64,000 nt of DNA from Streptomyces sp. ISL-1 (GTDB taxonomy: Bacteria > Actinomycetota > Actinomycetes > Streptomycetales > Streptomycetaceae): contig NZ_JAGGOI010000029.1 of the NCBI RefSeq assembly GCF_018614585.1, forward strand, positions 62,001 through 126,000, given 5' to 3'. The notes under the pieces are model-generated. The model made no database searches. It was not told where the DNA came from and was given only the letters and a program-made list of their open reading frames with translations. This document shows, piece by piece, positions 19,501-28,065 of the stretch. Every line of letters begins with the position of its first letter. Positions within the stretch are counted from its first letter, which is position 1. Position numbers and translations under genes: made by a program.

Positions 19501-20819
19501 TTGATGGTCGACTTGAGTTCGAGGATCTCGCCCTTCGCCTCGACCGTGATCTTCTTGCCGAGGTCGCCCTGGGCGACGGCAGTCGACACGAGTGCGATGT
19601 TCCGGACCTGCGATGTCAGGTTGTCCGCCATGAAGTTGACGTTCTCGGTCAGGTCCTTCCAGACGCCGGACACGCCGCGGACCTGGGCGCGGCCGCCGAG
19701 GTTGCCTTCCGTGCCGACTTCGCGGGCGACCCTTGTCACCTCGTCGGCGAAGGCGGAGAGCTGGTCGACCATGGTGTTGATGGTCGACTTGAGTTCGAGG
19801 ATCTCGCCCTTCGCGTCGACCGTGATCTTCTGTGACAGATCGCCGTTGGCGACGGCGGTGGTGACCTGGGCGATGTTGCGGACCTGGGACGTCAGGTTGG
19901 ACGCCATGAAGTTGACGTTGTCCGTGAGGTCCTTCCAGACCCCGGACACGCCGCGGACCTGGGCGCGGCCGCCCAACTGGCCTTCCGTGCCGACCTCGCG
20001 GGCCACCCTGGTCACCTCGTCGGCGAAGGCCGAGAGCTGGTCGACCATCGTGTTCACGGTGAGCTTCAGCTCAAGGAGCTCGCCGGTCGCCTCGACCGTG
20101 ACCGTACGGGTCAGATCGCCGCGCGCAACGGCCGTGGTCACCGCCGCGATGTCCCGCACCTGGGCCGTCAGCCGCGACGCCATCGTATTGACGGCTTCTG
20201 TGACGTCCCGCCAACTCCCGGACAGGCCCTGCACCTTGGCCCGGCCGCCGAGCCGCCCCTCGGTGCCGGCCTCGCGCGCGACCCGCGTCACCTCACCCGT
20301 GAACAGTGAGAGCTGGTCGACCATCTTGTTGACCGCGCGGCCCAGCCGGCGCAGATCCCCGCGCAACTGGCGGTTGCCGTCGTGCAGATCGACCCGCTGG
20401 GTCAGATCGCCCCCCGCCACCGCGTCCAGCACCCGGGCGGCGTTCGCCGCGGGCACCACCAGGGCGTCGAGCAGCGCGTTCGTACTGTTCACACCGGAGG
20501 TCCAGGCGCCCTGGCCGGGGCTGGCCGACAGCCGGTCGTCCAGCCTGCCGTGCCGAACGACTTCGCGGCGTACGCGTGTCAGTTCGTCCGCGAAGTGCTT
20601 GTTGCGCACGGCGATCTGGTTGAACATCGCGGCCAGTTCCGCGGACATGCCTTCATGGGTTTCGGCCACCCGTATCCGGAAGTCGCCGTCCCGTAACGCC
20701 GTCATCGCGGCCAGCAGCGGGCGGAGTTCCGAGACACGGATCCAGGCGCCGTCCGGGGGCGGCTGGGCCGGCAGCCGGGAGGCCGGCTGCGGGGGTGACA
20801 ACGCAATATCTTTGTTCAT
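16581..20819 (-). CDS. Multi-HAMP hybrid histidine kinase
   Basis: This 1412-aa kinase has no obvious membrane segments. About eight HAMP-like modules occupy residues ~20-720, six of them in a regular array with a 92-residue period (GDL...ITV...GEI.ELK..INTMVDQLS...EVTRVAREVG). Then come a GAF domain (~745-905), a coiled coil, HisKA with the phospho-His in MSHELRTPLNS (~962), HATPase with NLLSNAIKF (~1078) and a C-terminal receiver with phospho-Asp in LMDIMMPEMDG (~1308). The layout resembles the cytoplasmic poly-HAMP group III (Nik1-type) kinases known for osmotic signalling in fungi; many actinomycetes have relatives. It is an operon with the response regulator and divergent from a SpoIIE phosphatase. 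The signal is unknown. Confidence 0.93.
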   Translation of the reverse strand: MNKDIALSPPQPASRLPAQPPPDGAWIRVSELRPLLAAMTALRDGDFRIRVAETHEGMSAELAAMFNQIAVRNKHFADELTRVRREVVRHGRLDDRLSASPGQGAWTSGVNSTNALLDALVVPAANAARVLDAVAGGDLTQRVDLHDGNRQLRGDLRRLGRAVNKMVDQLSLFTGEVTRVAREAGTEGRLGGRAKVQGLSGSWRDVTEAVNTMASRLTAQVRDIAAVTTAVARGDLTRTVTVEATGELLELKLTVNTMVDQLSAFADEVTRVAREVGTEGQLGGRAQVRGVSGVWKDLTDNVNFMASNLTSQVRNIAQVTTAVANGDLSQKITVDAKGEILELKSTINTMVDQLSAFADEVTRVAREVGTEGNLGGRAQVRGVSGVWKDLTENVNFMADNLTSQVRNIALVSTAVAQGDLGKKITVEAKGEILELKSTINTMVDQLSAFADEVTRVAREVGTEGNLGGQAQVRGVSGVWKDLTDNVNFMASNLTSQVRNIAQVTTAVANGDLSKKITVDARGEILELKDTVNTMVEQLSAFADEVTRVAREVGTDGRLGGRAQVLGVTGLWKDLTDNVNYMADNLTSQVRNIAQVATAVAQGDLSKKIDVDARGEILELKTTINTMVDTLSSFSSEVTRVAREVGSEGQLGGQARVEGVYGTWKRLTTNVNELALNLTTQVRAIAEVASAVAQGDMSRSITVETRGEVSELKDNINLMVSNLRETTRAKDWLESNLARLAGLMQGHRDLMEVADLILRELTPLVNAQFGAFFLADPDQNGTPSRTTSTTKGLAFIAGYGSAQSSTVDTTGMPGHGLVRQAALEKKRILLEEAPPDYIKINSGLGEASPASVVIIPILFEDKLLGVIELASFSRFSDVHLAFFDQFVNTIGVAINTIIANSRTESLLGESQRLAVQLQERSDELQRQQAELQRSNAELEEKAALLATSSQYKSEFLANMSHELRTPLNSLLILARLLSDNPDGHLSDQEVQFATTIHRSGSDLLQLINDILDLSKIEAGRMDVRPKKLPLIKLLDYVHATFRPITLDRGLAFEVGVSEDVPREMYSDEQRLQQILRNLLSNAIKFTSSGRVELSVNRIKDPDDKLLKGTDDLIAFAVTDTGIGIAPEKLPVIFEAFQQADGTTNRKYGGTGLGLSISREIARLLGGRIIAESEPGRGSTFTLYVPVLYPGQVGGDSDGSYDGHAPHGGHDVHDVPLTSPERHYAEQHLQRPDLDDGWPTTTKLEEWKSGNAGRILAGRRVLIVDDDIRNVFALTHVLGRVGMPVLYAENGREGIETLERNPDVELVLMDIMMPEMDGYETIEAIRRSPLWTALPIVALTAKAMPGDREKSIARGANEYVPKPVDVDRLLTVVCALLDPEGGSAEPDGRASADSPAIPGQPSGDGEPAVPPTIT
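18760..20170 (-). repeat. 276-bp tandem repeats encoding HAMP modules
   Basis: Near-identical 276-bp units recur inside the kinase gene; the units around 19340-19980 are almost the same at the nucleotide level. This points to recent duplication or gene conversion among modules rather than ancient divergence. Confidence 0.85.
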
Positions 20820-20920
20820 TCCCGCCCACTTCGGTGACTCGACGCTTATGGGCAGGCTCAGTCTGTCACTCTGTCGGTGTCATAAGCGGCGCATTGCCAG
20901 AACCGACCAGGAGCCGCACT

Positions 20921-22888
20921 GTGGGGCCCATTCCGATGCAGCGCGACACCGGCCAACGCGCAACGCCGTTGTATCCACTACGGGACGACGCGCGGTCGAT
21001 TTCCCGCACCAGCCTGCCCGGCAACCCGCTCGCGCCGTCCGCCGCGCGCCGTTTCGTGCGCGCCGCCCTCGCCGACTGGACCAACCTCGGGCTGCTCGCC
21101 ACCTGCGCCTTCTGCCGGGGAAGCGGAGGGACCGCCGGCTGCCCGCCGGGAAATCACAGCACGGACCGGCTCGCGGACGACGCCGTCCTGATCGTCAACG
21201 AACTCGTCACCAACGCCGTCGTACACGCGGGCACCACCGTCGAACTCCTCTGCCGCCTCGAGGAGTCGGCCGACAGCGAACCCGCCGCGCTGGTGATCGA
21301 GGTCTCGGACCACCACCCGGTGAGGGCCGTACGCAACGAACCGCACGACGCGGACCGCTCCGGCACCCCCGAGTACGGCCGCGGCCTCCACCTCGTCGGC
21401 GCGCTCGCCGAGCGCTGGGGCATCACCTATCTCGCGGCCCTCAAGACCGTCTGGGCCAGGCTCCCCGTCGACGGCTGGGACACCTGCCCCCTGCCCGGCG
21501 CCGAACCCGCGCTGCAGCGCGGGCTGCGCGCCGCCGAGATCCTCGCCCCCGCGCCGCGGCGCACCGTCCGTGAGGACCAGGATTGGGTGAGCCGCGGAGC
21601 GCTCTCCTTCCTCGCCGAAGCCTCCGACCTGCTCGCCGGACAGCTCGATGAGGACATGGTCGCCGCGCTCGCCGCACAGCTGCTGGTCCCGCGGCTCGCC
21701 GACTGGTGCGCCATCTGGCTGGACGGCGAGAGCGGGCGCTCGGGCTGGGGTACCAGCCGTGCGGCGGGGCTTGCGCCGCGGCTCGCCCGCGTCTGGCACG
21801 GCGACGAGTCCCGTATGGAGAAGCTGCGCGAGGCCCTGGAAAAGGAGCCGCCACTGCTGCCCGACACCCCGGGCAACGGTCCTGTGCCGATCCCCTGGCC
21901 CCGCGACGGCGAGCCCGGCGCGGGGGAGGGCTCGGCGGTCGCCTTCCGGCTCGTCGCGGGCGGACGGGGCCTCGGCACGCTGCTCGTGGCACGGCAGGGA
22001 CTGGCGCGCGTACCCGACGAAGTGACCGCACTGATCGAGGACTTCGCGCGACGGGTCGCCCTGGCGATCAGCGCGGCCCGGCAGTACACCCGGCAGGCCA
22101 CCATCAGCAAGGTCCTCCAGCGCGGGCTGCTCCCCGGCAAGGTCGGCGAGATCCCTGGCGTCGACCGGTTCCTGGTCTACGAGCCGAGTGACGACGGCGT
22201 CGCGGGCGGCGACTTCTACGACATCTTCCCGGCCGGCTCCGGCGGCCGCTGGTGCTTCATGCTCGGCGACGTCCAGGGCAGCGGGCCCGAGGCCGCCGTC
22301 GTCACCGGCCTCGCCCGCCCGTGGCTGCGGCTCCTCGCCCGCGAGGGATACCAGGTGGGCGAGGTGCTCGACCGGCTGAACGGCCTGCTGCTCGACGACG
22401 CGATGGAAGCGGCCGAGGCCGCCGCCCTCATGGTCGCCGCGGCGGGCGGGCAGGACGTGCCGGAGGGGCCGCAGGCGCGTTTCCTGTCCCTGCTCTACGG
22501 CGAGCTGGTGCGCTCTCCGCAGGGCGGCGTGCGATGCACCCTGGCGAGCGCGGGTCATCCGCTGCCGCTGCTGCTGCGCCCCGACGGCCGGGTGCTTACG
22601 GCGGCCCATCCGCAGGTGCTGCTCGGGGTCATCGACGACGTGGCGTACCAGAGCCAGACCTTCGATCTGGAGCCCGGCGACACATTGCTCTGCGTCACGG
22701 ACGGGGTCACCGAGCGGCGCTCCGGGCCGCGGATGTTCGACGACAGCGACGGGCTCGAGCGGGTGCTCGCGGGGTGCGCCGGGCTCACCGCGCAGGGGGT
22801 CGCGGAGCGGATCAGGCAGGCGGTGTACGAGTTCGGGGAGACGCCGCCGGGGGACGATCTGGCGCTGCTGGTGCTCCAGGCGCAGTAG
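20921..22888 (+). CDS. SpoIIE-family PP2C phosphatase with anti-sigma-like ATPase and GAF domains
   Basis: This 655-aa protein has three parts: an N-terminal HATPase_c domain like anti-sigma kinases (VNELVTNAVVHAGTT, ~75-90, and YGRGLHLVGALA), a GAF region (~220-390) and a C-terminal SpoIIE/PP2C phosphatase (GGDFYDIF, LGDVQGSGPEAA, VTDGVTERR, DDLALLVL). Such proteins can phosphorylate or dephosphorylate STAS anti-anti-sigma factors in partner-switching. GTG 20921 has AGGAG 7 nt upstream; earlier in-frame codons overlap the kinase promoter. It is divergent from the multi-HAMP kinase with ~100 bp between them, so the two may share control and signalling input. No STAS protein gene is in the window. 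Confidence 0.92.
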   Translation: MGPIPMQRDTGQRATPLYPLRDDARSISRTSLPGNPLAPSAARRFVRAALADWTNLGLLATCAFCRGSGGTAGCPPGNHSTDRLADDAVLIVNELVTNAVVHAGTTVELLCRLEESADSEPAALVIEVSDHHPVRAVRNEPHDADRSGTPEYGRGLHLVGALAERWGITYLAALKTVWARLPVDGWDTCPLPGAEPALQRGLRAAEILAPAPRRTVREDQDWVSRGALSFLAEASDLLAGQLDEDMVAALAAQLLVPRLADWCAIWLDGESGRSGWGTSRAAGLAPRLARVWHGDESRMEKLREALEKEPPLLPDTPGNGPVPIPWPRDGEPGAGEGSAVAFRLVAGGRGLGTLLVARQGLARVPDEVTALIEDFARRVALAISAARQYTRQATISKVLQRGLLPGKVGEIPGVDRFLVYEPSDDGVAGGDFYDIFPAGSGGRWCFMLGDVQGSGPEAAVVTGLARPWLRLLAREGYQVGEVLDRLNGLLLDDAMEAAEAAALMVAAAGGQDVPEGPQARFLSLLYGELVRSPQGGVRCTLASAGHPLPLLLRPDGRVLTAAHPQVLLGVIDDVAYQSQTFDLEPGDTLLCVTDGVTERRSGPRMFDDSDGLERVLAGCAGLTAQGVAERIRQAVYEFGETPPGDDLALLVLQAQ

Positions 22889-22928
22889 CCGTTCGGGGCG
22901 CTGGACGAGGTGACGGACAATGGGTGGC

Positions 22929-24161
22929 ATGCCTTCCGTACTGCCCGATGGTGAGCCCATGCCCGAGGACGGGGCGCTGCCCGCGTCCGCGCTCCAGGGA
23001 GCCGAGGACCGGCCGCTCGCCCTTTACCTGCATGTGCCGTACTGCGCGACGCGCTGCGGCTACTGCGACTTCAATACCTACACGGCCACCGAGCTGCGCG
23101 GCTCGGGCGGCGTGCTGGCCTCCCGCGACAACTACGCCGAGATGGTCGCGGAGGAGATCCGGCTGGCCCGCAAGGTGCTGGGCGACGACCCCCGGCAGGT
23201 GCGGACGGTGTTCGTCGGGGGCGGTACGCCGACGCTGCTGGCCGCGGGGGATCTCGTACGGATGCTGGATGCCGTACGGAACGAATTCGGGCTCGCGGAC
23301 GACGCGGAGATCACCACCGAGGCGAATCCGGAGTCGGTGGATCCGGAGTATCTCGCCCAGCTGCGCGCCGGGGGCTTCAACCGGATCTCCTTCGGGATGC
23401 AGAGCGCGCGGCAGCACGTACTGAAGGTGCTGGACCGCACACATACGCCGGGCCGGCCGGAGGCGTGCGTCGCGGAGGCGCGGGAGGCGGGCTTCGGCCA
23501 TGTGAACCTCGACCTGATCTACGGCACGCCGGGGGAGAGCGACGACGACTGGCGTGCGTCGCTGGCGGCGGCGGTGTCCGCGGGACCCGATCACATCTCG
23601 GCGTACGCGCTGATCGTGGAGGAGGGCACGCAGCTGGCCCGGCGCATCCGCCGGGGCGAGGTGCCGATGACCGACGACGACGTCCACGCGGATCGCTACC
23701 TGATCGCGGACTCGGTGCTGCGGGAGGCGGGCTTCGACTGGTACGAGGTCTCCAACTGGGCGACCACGGCGGCCGGCCGGTGCCTGCACAACGAGCTGTA
23801 CTGGCGCGGTGCGGACTGGTGGGGCGCGGGTCCGGGCGCGCACAGCCACGTGGGCGGAGTGCGCTGGTGGAACGTGAAGCACCCGGGCGCGTACGCGGCG
23901 GCGCTCGCGGAGGGGCGGTCACCGGGCGCCGGGCGCGAGCTGCTACCCCCGGAGGACCGCCGGGTGGAGCGCGTCCTGCTGGAACTGCGCCTGCGGGAGG
24001 GCTGCGAACTGTCACTGCTGCACCCGGCGGGCCTCGCGGCGGCGGGGCGGGCGGTGTCGGACGGGCTGCTGGAGCGTGGGGCTTACGCCGAGGGGCGGGC
24101 GGTTCTTACGCTGCGGGGGAGGCTGCTGGCGGACGCGGTGGTGCGGGACCTGGTGGACTGA
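22929..24161 (+). CDS. hemW: Radical SAM heme chaperone HemW
   Basis: This 410-aa protein of the HemN/HemW group carries the [4Fe-4S]/SAM motif YCATRCGYCDF (CxxxCxxC, ~40-50), then FVGGGTPTLL and ETNPES-like (EANPES) blocks. HemW lacks the extra Cys typical of oxygen-independent coproporphyrinogen oxidase and delivers heme to respiratory proteins; older annotations call it HemN. GACAAT lies 7 nt before ATG 22929, as in the leaderless-type recO promoter. An ATG at 22920 has a GAGGTG site 7 nt upstream and is the alternative. It converges with the DUF3097 gene, 38 bp away. Confidence 0.92.
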   Translation: MPSVLPDGEPMPEDGALPASALQGAEDRPLALYLHVPYCATRCGYCDFNTYTATELRGSGGVLASRDNYAEMVAEEIRLARKVLGDDPRQVRTVFVGGGTPTLLAAGDLVRMLDAVRNEFGLADDAEITTEANPESVDPEYLAQLRAGGFNRISFGMQSARQHVLKVLDRTHTPGRPEACVAEAREAGFGHVNLDLIYGTPGESDDDWRASLAAAVSAGPDHISAYALIVEEGTQLARRIRRGEVPMTDDDVHADRYLIADSVLREAGFDWYEVSNWATTAAGRCLHNELYWRGADWWGAGPGAHSHVGGVRWWNVKHPGAYAAALAEGRSPGAGRELLPPEDRRVERVLLELRLREGCELSLLHPAGLAAAGRAVSDGLLERGAYAEGRAVLTLRGRLLADAVVRDLVD

Positions 24162-24199
24162 CGGGTGAGCCCTGCGGGGGCCTGGGAAGAAACCCCGGG

Positions 24200-25012
24200 T
24201 CACCCCCCTGGCGTCGTCACGAAGTCGATCAGCTCCTCCACCCGCCCCAGCAGCTCCGGCTCCAGGTCTCTGTAAGACCGCACCCCCGACAGGATCCGCT
24301 GCCACGCCGCCCCCGTGTTGTTGTCCGGCCAGCCCAGCGCACGGCAGACGCCCGTCTTCCAGTCCTGGCCGCGCGGGACCGTCGGCCAGGCGCGGATGCC
24401 CACCGAGGACGGCTTCACCGCCTCCCACACGTCGATGTACGGGTGGCCCACCACCAGGGCGTGGGCGCTGGAGATCTCGGACGCGATGCGCGACTCCTTC
24501 GAGCCGGGGACCAGGTGGTCCACCAGGACCCCGAGGCGCGCGTCCGGACCTGGGGCGAAGCCGGTGACGATCGCGGGGAGGTCGTCGATGCCCTCCAGGT
24601 ACTCCACCACCACCCCCTCGATCCGCAGGTCGTCGCCCCAGACCCGCTCGACGAGTTCGGCGTCGTGGCGGCCCTCCACGTAGATGCGCCCGGCGCGGGC
24701 GACCCGTGCGCGGGCGCCGGGGACCGCGAGGGAGCCCGAGGCCGTACGGGCCGGGCGGGCCGGGGACGAAGACGCCGGGCGGACCAGGGTGACCACGCGG
24801 CCTTCCAGCAGGAAGCCCCGCGGGGCCAGCGGGAACACCCGGTGCTTGCCGAAGCGGTCCTCCAGGGTCACCGTCCCCGCCTCGCAGTGGATCACCGCGC
24901 CGCAGAAGCCCGTACCCACCTCCTCCACGACCAGGTCCGGGTCGGCGGGGACCTCGGGAGCCGGCTGCTGCTTCTTCCAAGGTGGCGTCAGATCGGGGCT
25001 GTAGCTGCGCAT
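24200..25012 (-). CDS. DUF3097 family protein
   Basis: This 270-aa protein starts MRSYSPDLTPPWKK and has conserved actinobacterial DUF3097 blocks: an N-terminal beta domain with LEDRFGKHRVFPLAPRGFLL, a RIYVEGRHDAELVERVWGDD motif (~125-145) resembling a TOPRIM-like acidic site, and DWKTGVCRALGWPDNNTGAA near the end. The function is unestablished; the TOPRIM resemblance is my reading. A TAGCGT box at 25020-25025 sits 7 nt upstream of the ATG, so the gene is probably leaderless. That box includes the TAG stop of the upstream hydrolase. Confidence 0.85.
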   Translation of the reverse strand: MRSYSPDLTPPWKKQQPAPEVPADPDLVVEEVGTGFCGAVIHCEAGTVTLEDRFGKHRVFPLAPRGFLLEGRVVTLVRPASSSPARPARTASGSLAVPGARARVARAGRIYVEGRHDAELVERVWGDDLRIEGVVVEYLEGIDDLPAIVTGFAPGPDARLGVLVDHLVPGSKESRIASEISSAHALVVGHPYIDVWEAVKPSSVGIRAWPTVPRGQDWKTGVCRALGWPDNNTGAAWQRILSGVRSYRDLEPELLGRVEELIDFVTTPGG

Positions 25013-25022
25013 TCGGCAGACG

Positions 25023-25742
25023 CTACGACACCCCGAAGCGCGCCGCCAGCGCGTCGCGTTGGGCGCGTACGAACGCCGCGTCGACCACCGCCCCGTGCCC
25101 CGGCACGTACACCGCGTCCTCGCCGCCCAGGGACAGCAGCCGGTCCAGCGCGGCCGGCCAGCGGGACGGGATCGCGTCCGGGCCCGCCTGCGGTTCGCCC
25201 GACTCCTCCACCAGGTCGCCGCAGAACACCACCTCCGGGCTGCCCGGCACCAGGACCGCCAGATCGTGGCCGGAATGCCCCGGGCCCACATTCGCCAGCA
25301 GCACCTGACGGCCGCCCAGCTCCAGCGTCCACTCCCCGCACACCATGTGCTGCGGCACCACCAGCAGGTCGGCCGCCTGGGCCGCGTCGTCGGCGGCCAC
25401 CCCTTCGCGTACCGCCGAGCCGCGGATCTCTTCCCTCTCCCGCCGCATCAGGTCTGCCACACCCACCGCGCCGTACACCTCCGCCCCCGCGAACGCCGCC
25501 GTCCCCAGCACATGGTCGAAATGGGGGTGGCTCAGTGCGATATGCGTCACCCGGCGGCCCAGCAGTGCCTGCGCCTGGGTGCGGAGCTCGGCGCCCTCGC
25601 GGAGCGTGGAGCCCGTGTCGTACATGAGGACACCGCGCTCACCGGCTATCAGACCGACAGTCGCGTCCCAGACCGGCATCCGCCGGCGGCCCACCCCCTC
25701 GGCCAGACCCTCCCAGCCGAACTCTTCCCAACGGACGTCCAT
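25023..25742 (-). CDS. MBL-fold metallo-hydrolase
   Basis: This 239-aa metallo-beta-lactamase-fold protein has SHPHFDH (~70-76) as its zinc site, a downstream VGPGHSGHD His and FCGDLVEE with the bridging Asp. These would bind two metal ions. Substrates of this family range from glyoxalase II-type thioesters to lactones; nothing here specifies one. A TAGCGT box 6 nt before ATG 25742 predicts a leaderless transcript divergent from hrcA. The stop abuts the promoter of DUF3097. Confidence 0.88.
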   Translation of the reverse strand: MDVRWEEFGWEGLAEGVGRRRMPVWDATVGLIAGERGVLMYDTGSTLREGAELRTQAQALLGRRVTHIALSHPHFDHVLGTAAFAGAEVYGAVGVADLMRREREEIRGSAVREGVAADDAAQAADLLVVPQHMVCGEWTLELGGRQVLLANVGPGHSGHDLAVLVPGSPEVVFCGDLVEESGEPQAGPDAIPSRWPAALDRLLSLGGEDAVYVPGHGAVVDAAFVRAQRDALAARFGVS

Positions 25743-25824
25743 ACCGGGACGCTATAGGCAACGACCAGCGATGTCGCACGGTACGGTCGTCGGCCGCCCT
25801 TGCTAGGGGCGTACCCCACGGCCG

Positions 25825-25905
25825 TACACTGGCACCTGAAAGGCTGGCACTCGTATGCATCGAGTGCCAAGCAGGCGCAAGAGACCACAGCTGGAGGTGT
25901 GCGCG
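25825..25905 (+). promoter_or_regulatory. CIRCE operator and -10 box of hrcA-dnaJ
   Basis: CTGGCACTC (25844-25852), a 9-nt spacer and GAGTGCCAA (25862-25870) form the CIRCE inverted repeat bound by HrcA, with a C/A mismatch only at the outer pair. TACACT at 25825-25830 is a plausible -10. Binding just downstream of the start site would block transcription, giving the usual autoregulation relieved on heat shock. Confidence 0.9.
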
Positions 25906-26931
25906 GTGCTCAGTGAACGCAGACTCGAGGTGCTGCGCGCAATCGTCCAGGACTATGTCGGCACCGAGGAGCCCGTCGGTTCCAAGGCGCTCACCGAGCG
26001 TCACAAGCTCGGCGTCTCACCGGCCACTGTCCGCAACGACATGGCGGTGCTGGAGGAGGAGGGGTTCATCGCCCAGCCGCACACCAGCGCCGGCCGAATC
26101 CCGACGGACAAGGGCTACCGGCTCTTCGTCGACAAACTGGCCGGTGTCAAGCCGCTGTCGTCGCCCGAGCGCCGTGCCATCCAGAACTTCCTGGACGGCG
26201 CCGTCGACCTCGACGACGTCGTGGGCCGCACGGTACGGCTGCTGGCGCAGCTGACCCGGCAGGTCGCCGTCGTCCAGTACCCCTCGCTGACCCGGTCCAC
26301 CGTCCGGCACGTGGAACTCCTCTCCCTCGCGCCCGCCCGGCTGATGCTGGTGCTGATCACGGACACCGGACGGGTCGAGCAGCGTATGATCGACTGCCCT
26401 GCGCCGTTCGGTGACACATCGCTCGCGGACCTGCGGGCCCGGCTCAACAGCCGGGTCGTCGGGCGCCGCTTCGCGGATGTGCCGCAGCTGGTGCAGGACC
26501 TGGCCGACTCCTTCGACCCGGAGGACCGCGGCACCGTCTCCACGGTGCTGGCGATCCTGCTCGAGACCCTGGTCGAAGAGACCGAGGAGCGGCTGGTGAT
26601 CGGCGGCACCGCCAATCTGACCCGCTTCGGGCACGACTTCCCGCTGACGATCAGACCGGTGCTGGAGGCGCTCGAGGAGCATGTGGTGCTTCTCAAGCTG
26701 CTCGGCGAGGCCGAGGAATCGGGCGGCATGGGCATGACGGTACGGATCGGTCATGAGAACGCCCACGAGGGCCTCAACTCCACGTCCGTGGTCGCGGTCG
26801 GCTACGGTTCGGGCGACGAGGCAGTTGCCAAACTCGGCGTGGTCGGACCGACCCGCATGGACTACCCCGGAACGATGGGAGCGGTACGCGCAGTGGCACG
26901 TTACGTCGGACAGATCCTGGCGGAGTCGTAA
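25906..26931 (+). CDS. hrcA: Heat-inducible transcription repressor HrcA
   Basis: This 341-aa protein has a winged-helix N-terminus (LSERRLEVLRAIVQDYVGTE, then VSPATVRNDMAVLEEEGFI) and the HrcA core domain. It represses class I heat-shock genes through CIRCE with GroEL as modulator. GTG 25906 is preceded by GGAGGTG and gives the conventional start; an ATG 51 bp upstream lies inside the CIRCE region and is rejected. The TAA stop is directly followed by the GTG of dnaJ. Confidence 0.96.
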   Translation: MLSERRLEVLRAIVQDYVGTEEPVGSKALTERHKLGVSPATVRNDMAVLEEEGFIAQPHTSAGRIPTDKGYRLFVDKLAGVKPLSSPERRAIQNFLDGAVDLDDVVGRTVRLLAQLTRQVAVVQYPSLTRSTVRHVELLSLAPARLMLVLITDTGRVEQRMIDCPAPFGDTSLADLRARLNSRVVGRRFADVPQLVQDLADSFDPEDRGTVSTVLAILLETLVEETEERLVIGGTANLTRFGHDFPLTIRPVLEALEEHVVLLKLLGEAEESGGMGMTVRIGHENAHEGLNSTSVVAVGYGSGDEAVAKLGVVGPTRMDYPGTMGAVRAVARYVGQILAES

Positions 26932-28065
26932 GTGGCCACGGACTACTACGCCGTACTCGGCGTGCGCCGCGACGCATCGCAGGACGAGATCAAGAAGGCA
27001 TTCCGCCGCCTTGCGCGCGAACTCCACCCGGATGTGAATCCGGATCCGAAGACGCAGGAGCGCTTCAAGGAGATCAACGCCGCCTACGAGGTGCTGTCGG
27101 ACCCGCAGAAGAAGCAGGTCTACGACCTCGGTGGGGATCCGCTGTCGCAAGCGGGCCAGGGCGCGGGCGGCTTCGGAGCCGGTGGCTTCGGGAACTTCTC
27201 GGACATCATGGACGCGTTCTTCGGGACGGCGTCGCAGCGCGGGCCGAGGTCGCGTACGCGGCGCGGCCAGGACGCGATGATCCGGCTGGAGATCGACCTC
27301 AACGAGGCGGCCTTCGGTACGACCAAGGACATTCAGGTCGACACGGCGGTCGTCTGCACGACGTGCTCCGGTGAGGGCGCGGCGCCGGGCACCTCGGCGC
27401 AGACCTGCGACATGTGCCGCGGCCGCGGCGAGGTCTCGCAGGTGACCCGGTCCTTCCTGGGCCAGGTCATGACGTCGAGGCCGTGCCCGCAGTGCCAGGG
27501 CTTCGGCACGGTCGTGCCGACGCCTTGCCCGGAGTGTGCCGGCGACGGCCGTATCCGGTCCCGTCGCACGCTCACGGTGAAGATCCCGGCCGGCGTCGAC
27601 AACGGCACGCGCATCCAGCTCGCCGGTGAGGGCGAGGTCGGCCCCGGTGGCGGTCCCGCGGGTGATCTGTACGTCGAGATCCACGAGCTGGCGCACCCGG
27701 TCTTCCAGCGGCGCGGCGACGATCTGCACTGCACGGTCACCATCCCGATGACGGCGGCGGCGCTGGGCACGAAGTGTCCGCTGGAAACGCTGGACGGCAT
27801 CGAGGAGATCGACATCCGCCCGGGCACCCAGTCGGGGCAGTCGATCCCGCTGCACGGGCGCGGCATCACACACCTGCGGGGCGGCGGCCGCGGCGACCTG
27901 ATCGTGCACGTCGAGGTGATGACCCCGTCGAAGATGGACGCGGAGCAGGAGCGGCTGATGCGGGACCTGGCGAAGCTGCGCGGCGAGGAACGGCCGACCG
28001 GCCAGTTCCAGCCGGGCCAGCAGGGCCTGTTCTCCCGCCTGAAGGACGCGTTCAACGGGCGGTAG
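26932..28065 (+). CDS. dnaJ: Molecular chaperone DnaJ
   Basis: This 377-aa type I J-protein has a J domain with HPDVN (HPD motif, ~32), a Gly/Phe-rich linker (AGGFGAGGFGNFSD), and four zinc repeats CTTCSGEG, CDMCRGRG, CPQCQGFG and CPECAGDG, then a substrate-binding C-terminal domain. It stimulates the DnaK ATPase. It is the hrcA-linked copy (often called DnaJ2 in Streptomyces), with its start codon immediately after the hrcA stop, so it is translationally coupled and under CIRCE control. Confidence 0.96.
   Translation: MATDYYAVLGVRRDASQDEIKKAFRRLARELHPDVNPDPKTQERFKEINAAYEVLSDPQKKQVYDLGGDPLSQAGQGAGGFGAGGFGNFSDIMDAFFGTASQRGPRSRTRRGQDAMIRLEIDLNEAAFGTTKDIQVDTAVVCTTCSGEGAAPGTSAQTCDMCRGRGEVSQVTRSFLGQVMTSRPCPQCQGFGTVVPTPCPECAGDGRIRSRRTLTVKIPAGVDNGTRIQLAGEGEVGPGGGPAGDLYVEIHELAHPVFQRRGDDLHCTVTIPMTAAALGTKCPLETLDGIEEIDIRPGTQSGQSIPLHGRGITHLRGGGRGDLIVHVEVMTPSKMDAEQERLMRDLAKLRGEERPTGQFQPGQQGLFSRLKDAFNGR

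Noticed and set aside
18378..19835. Long repetitive plus-strand frame opposite the HAMP array
   Set aside because: Its repeats are simply the complement of the kinase's HAMP modules.
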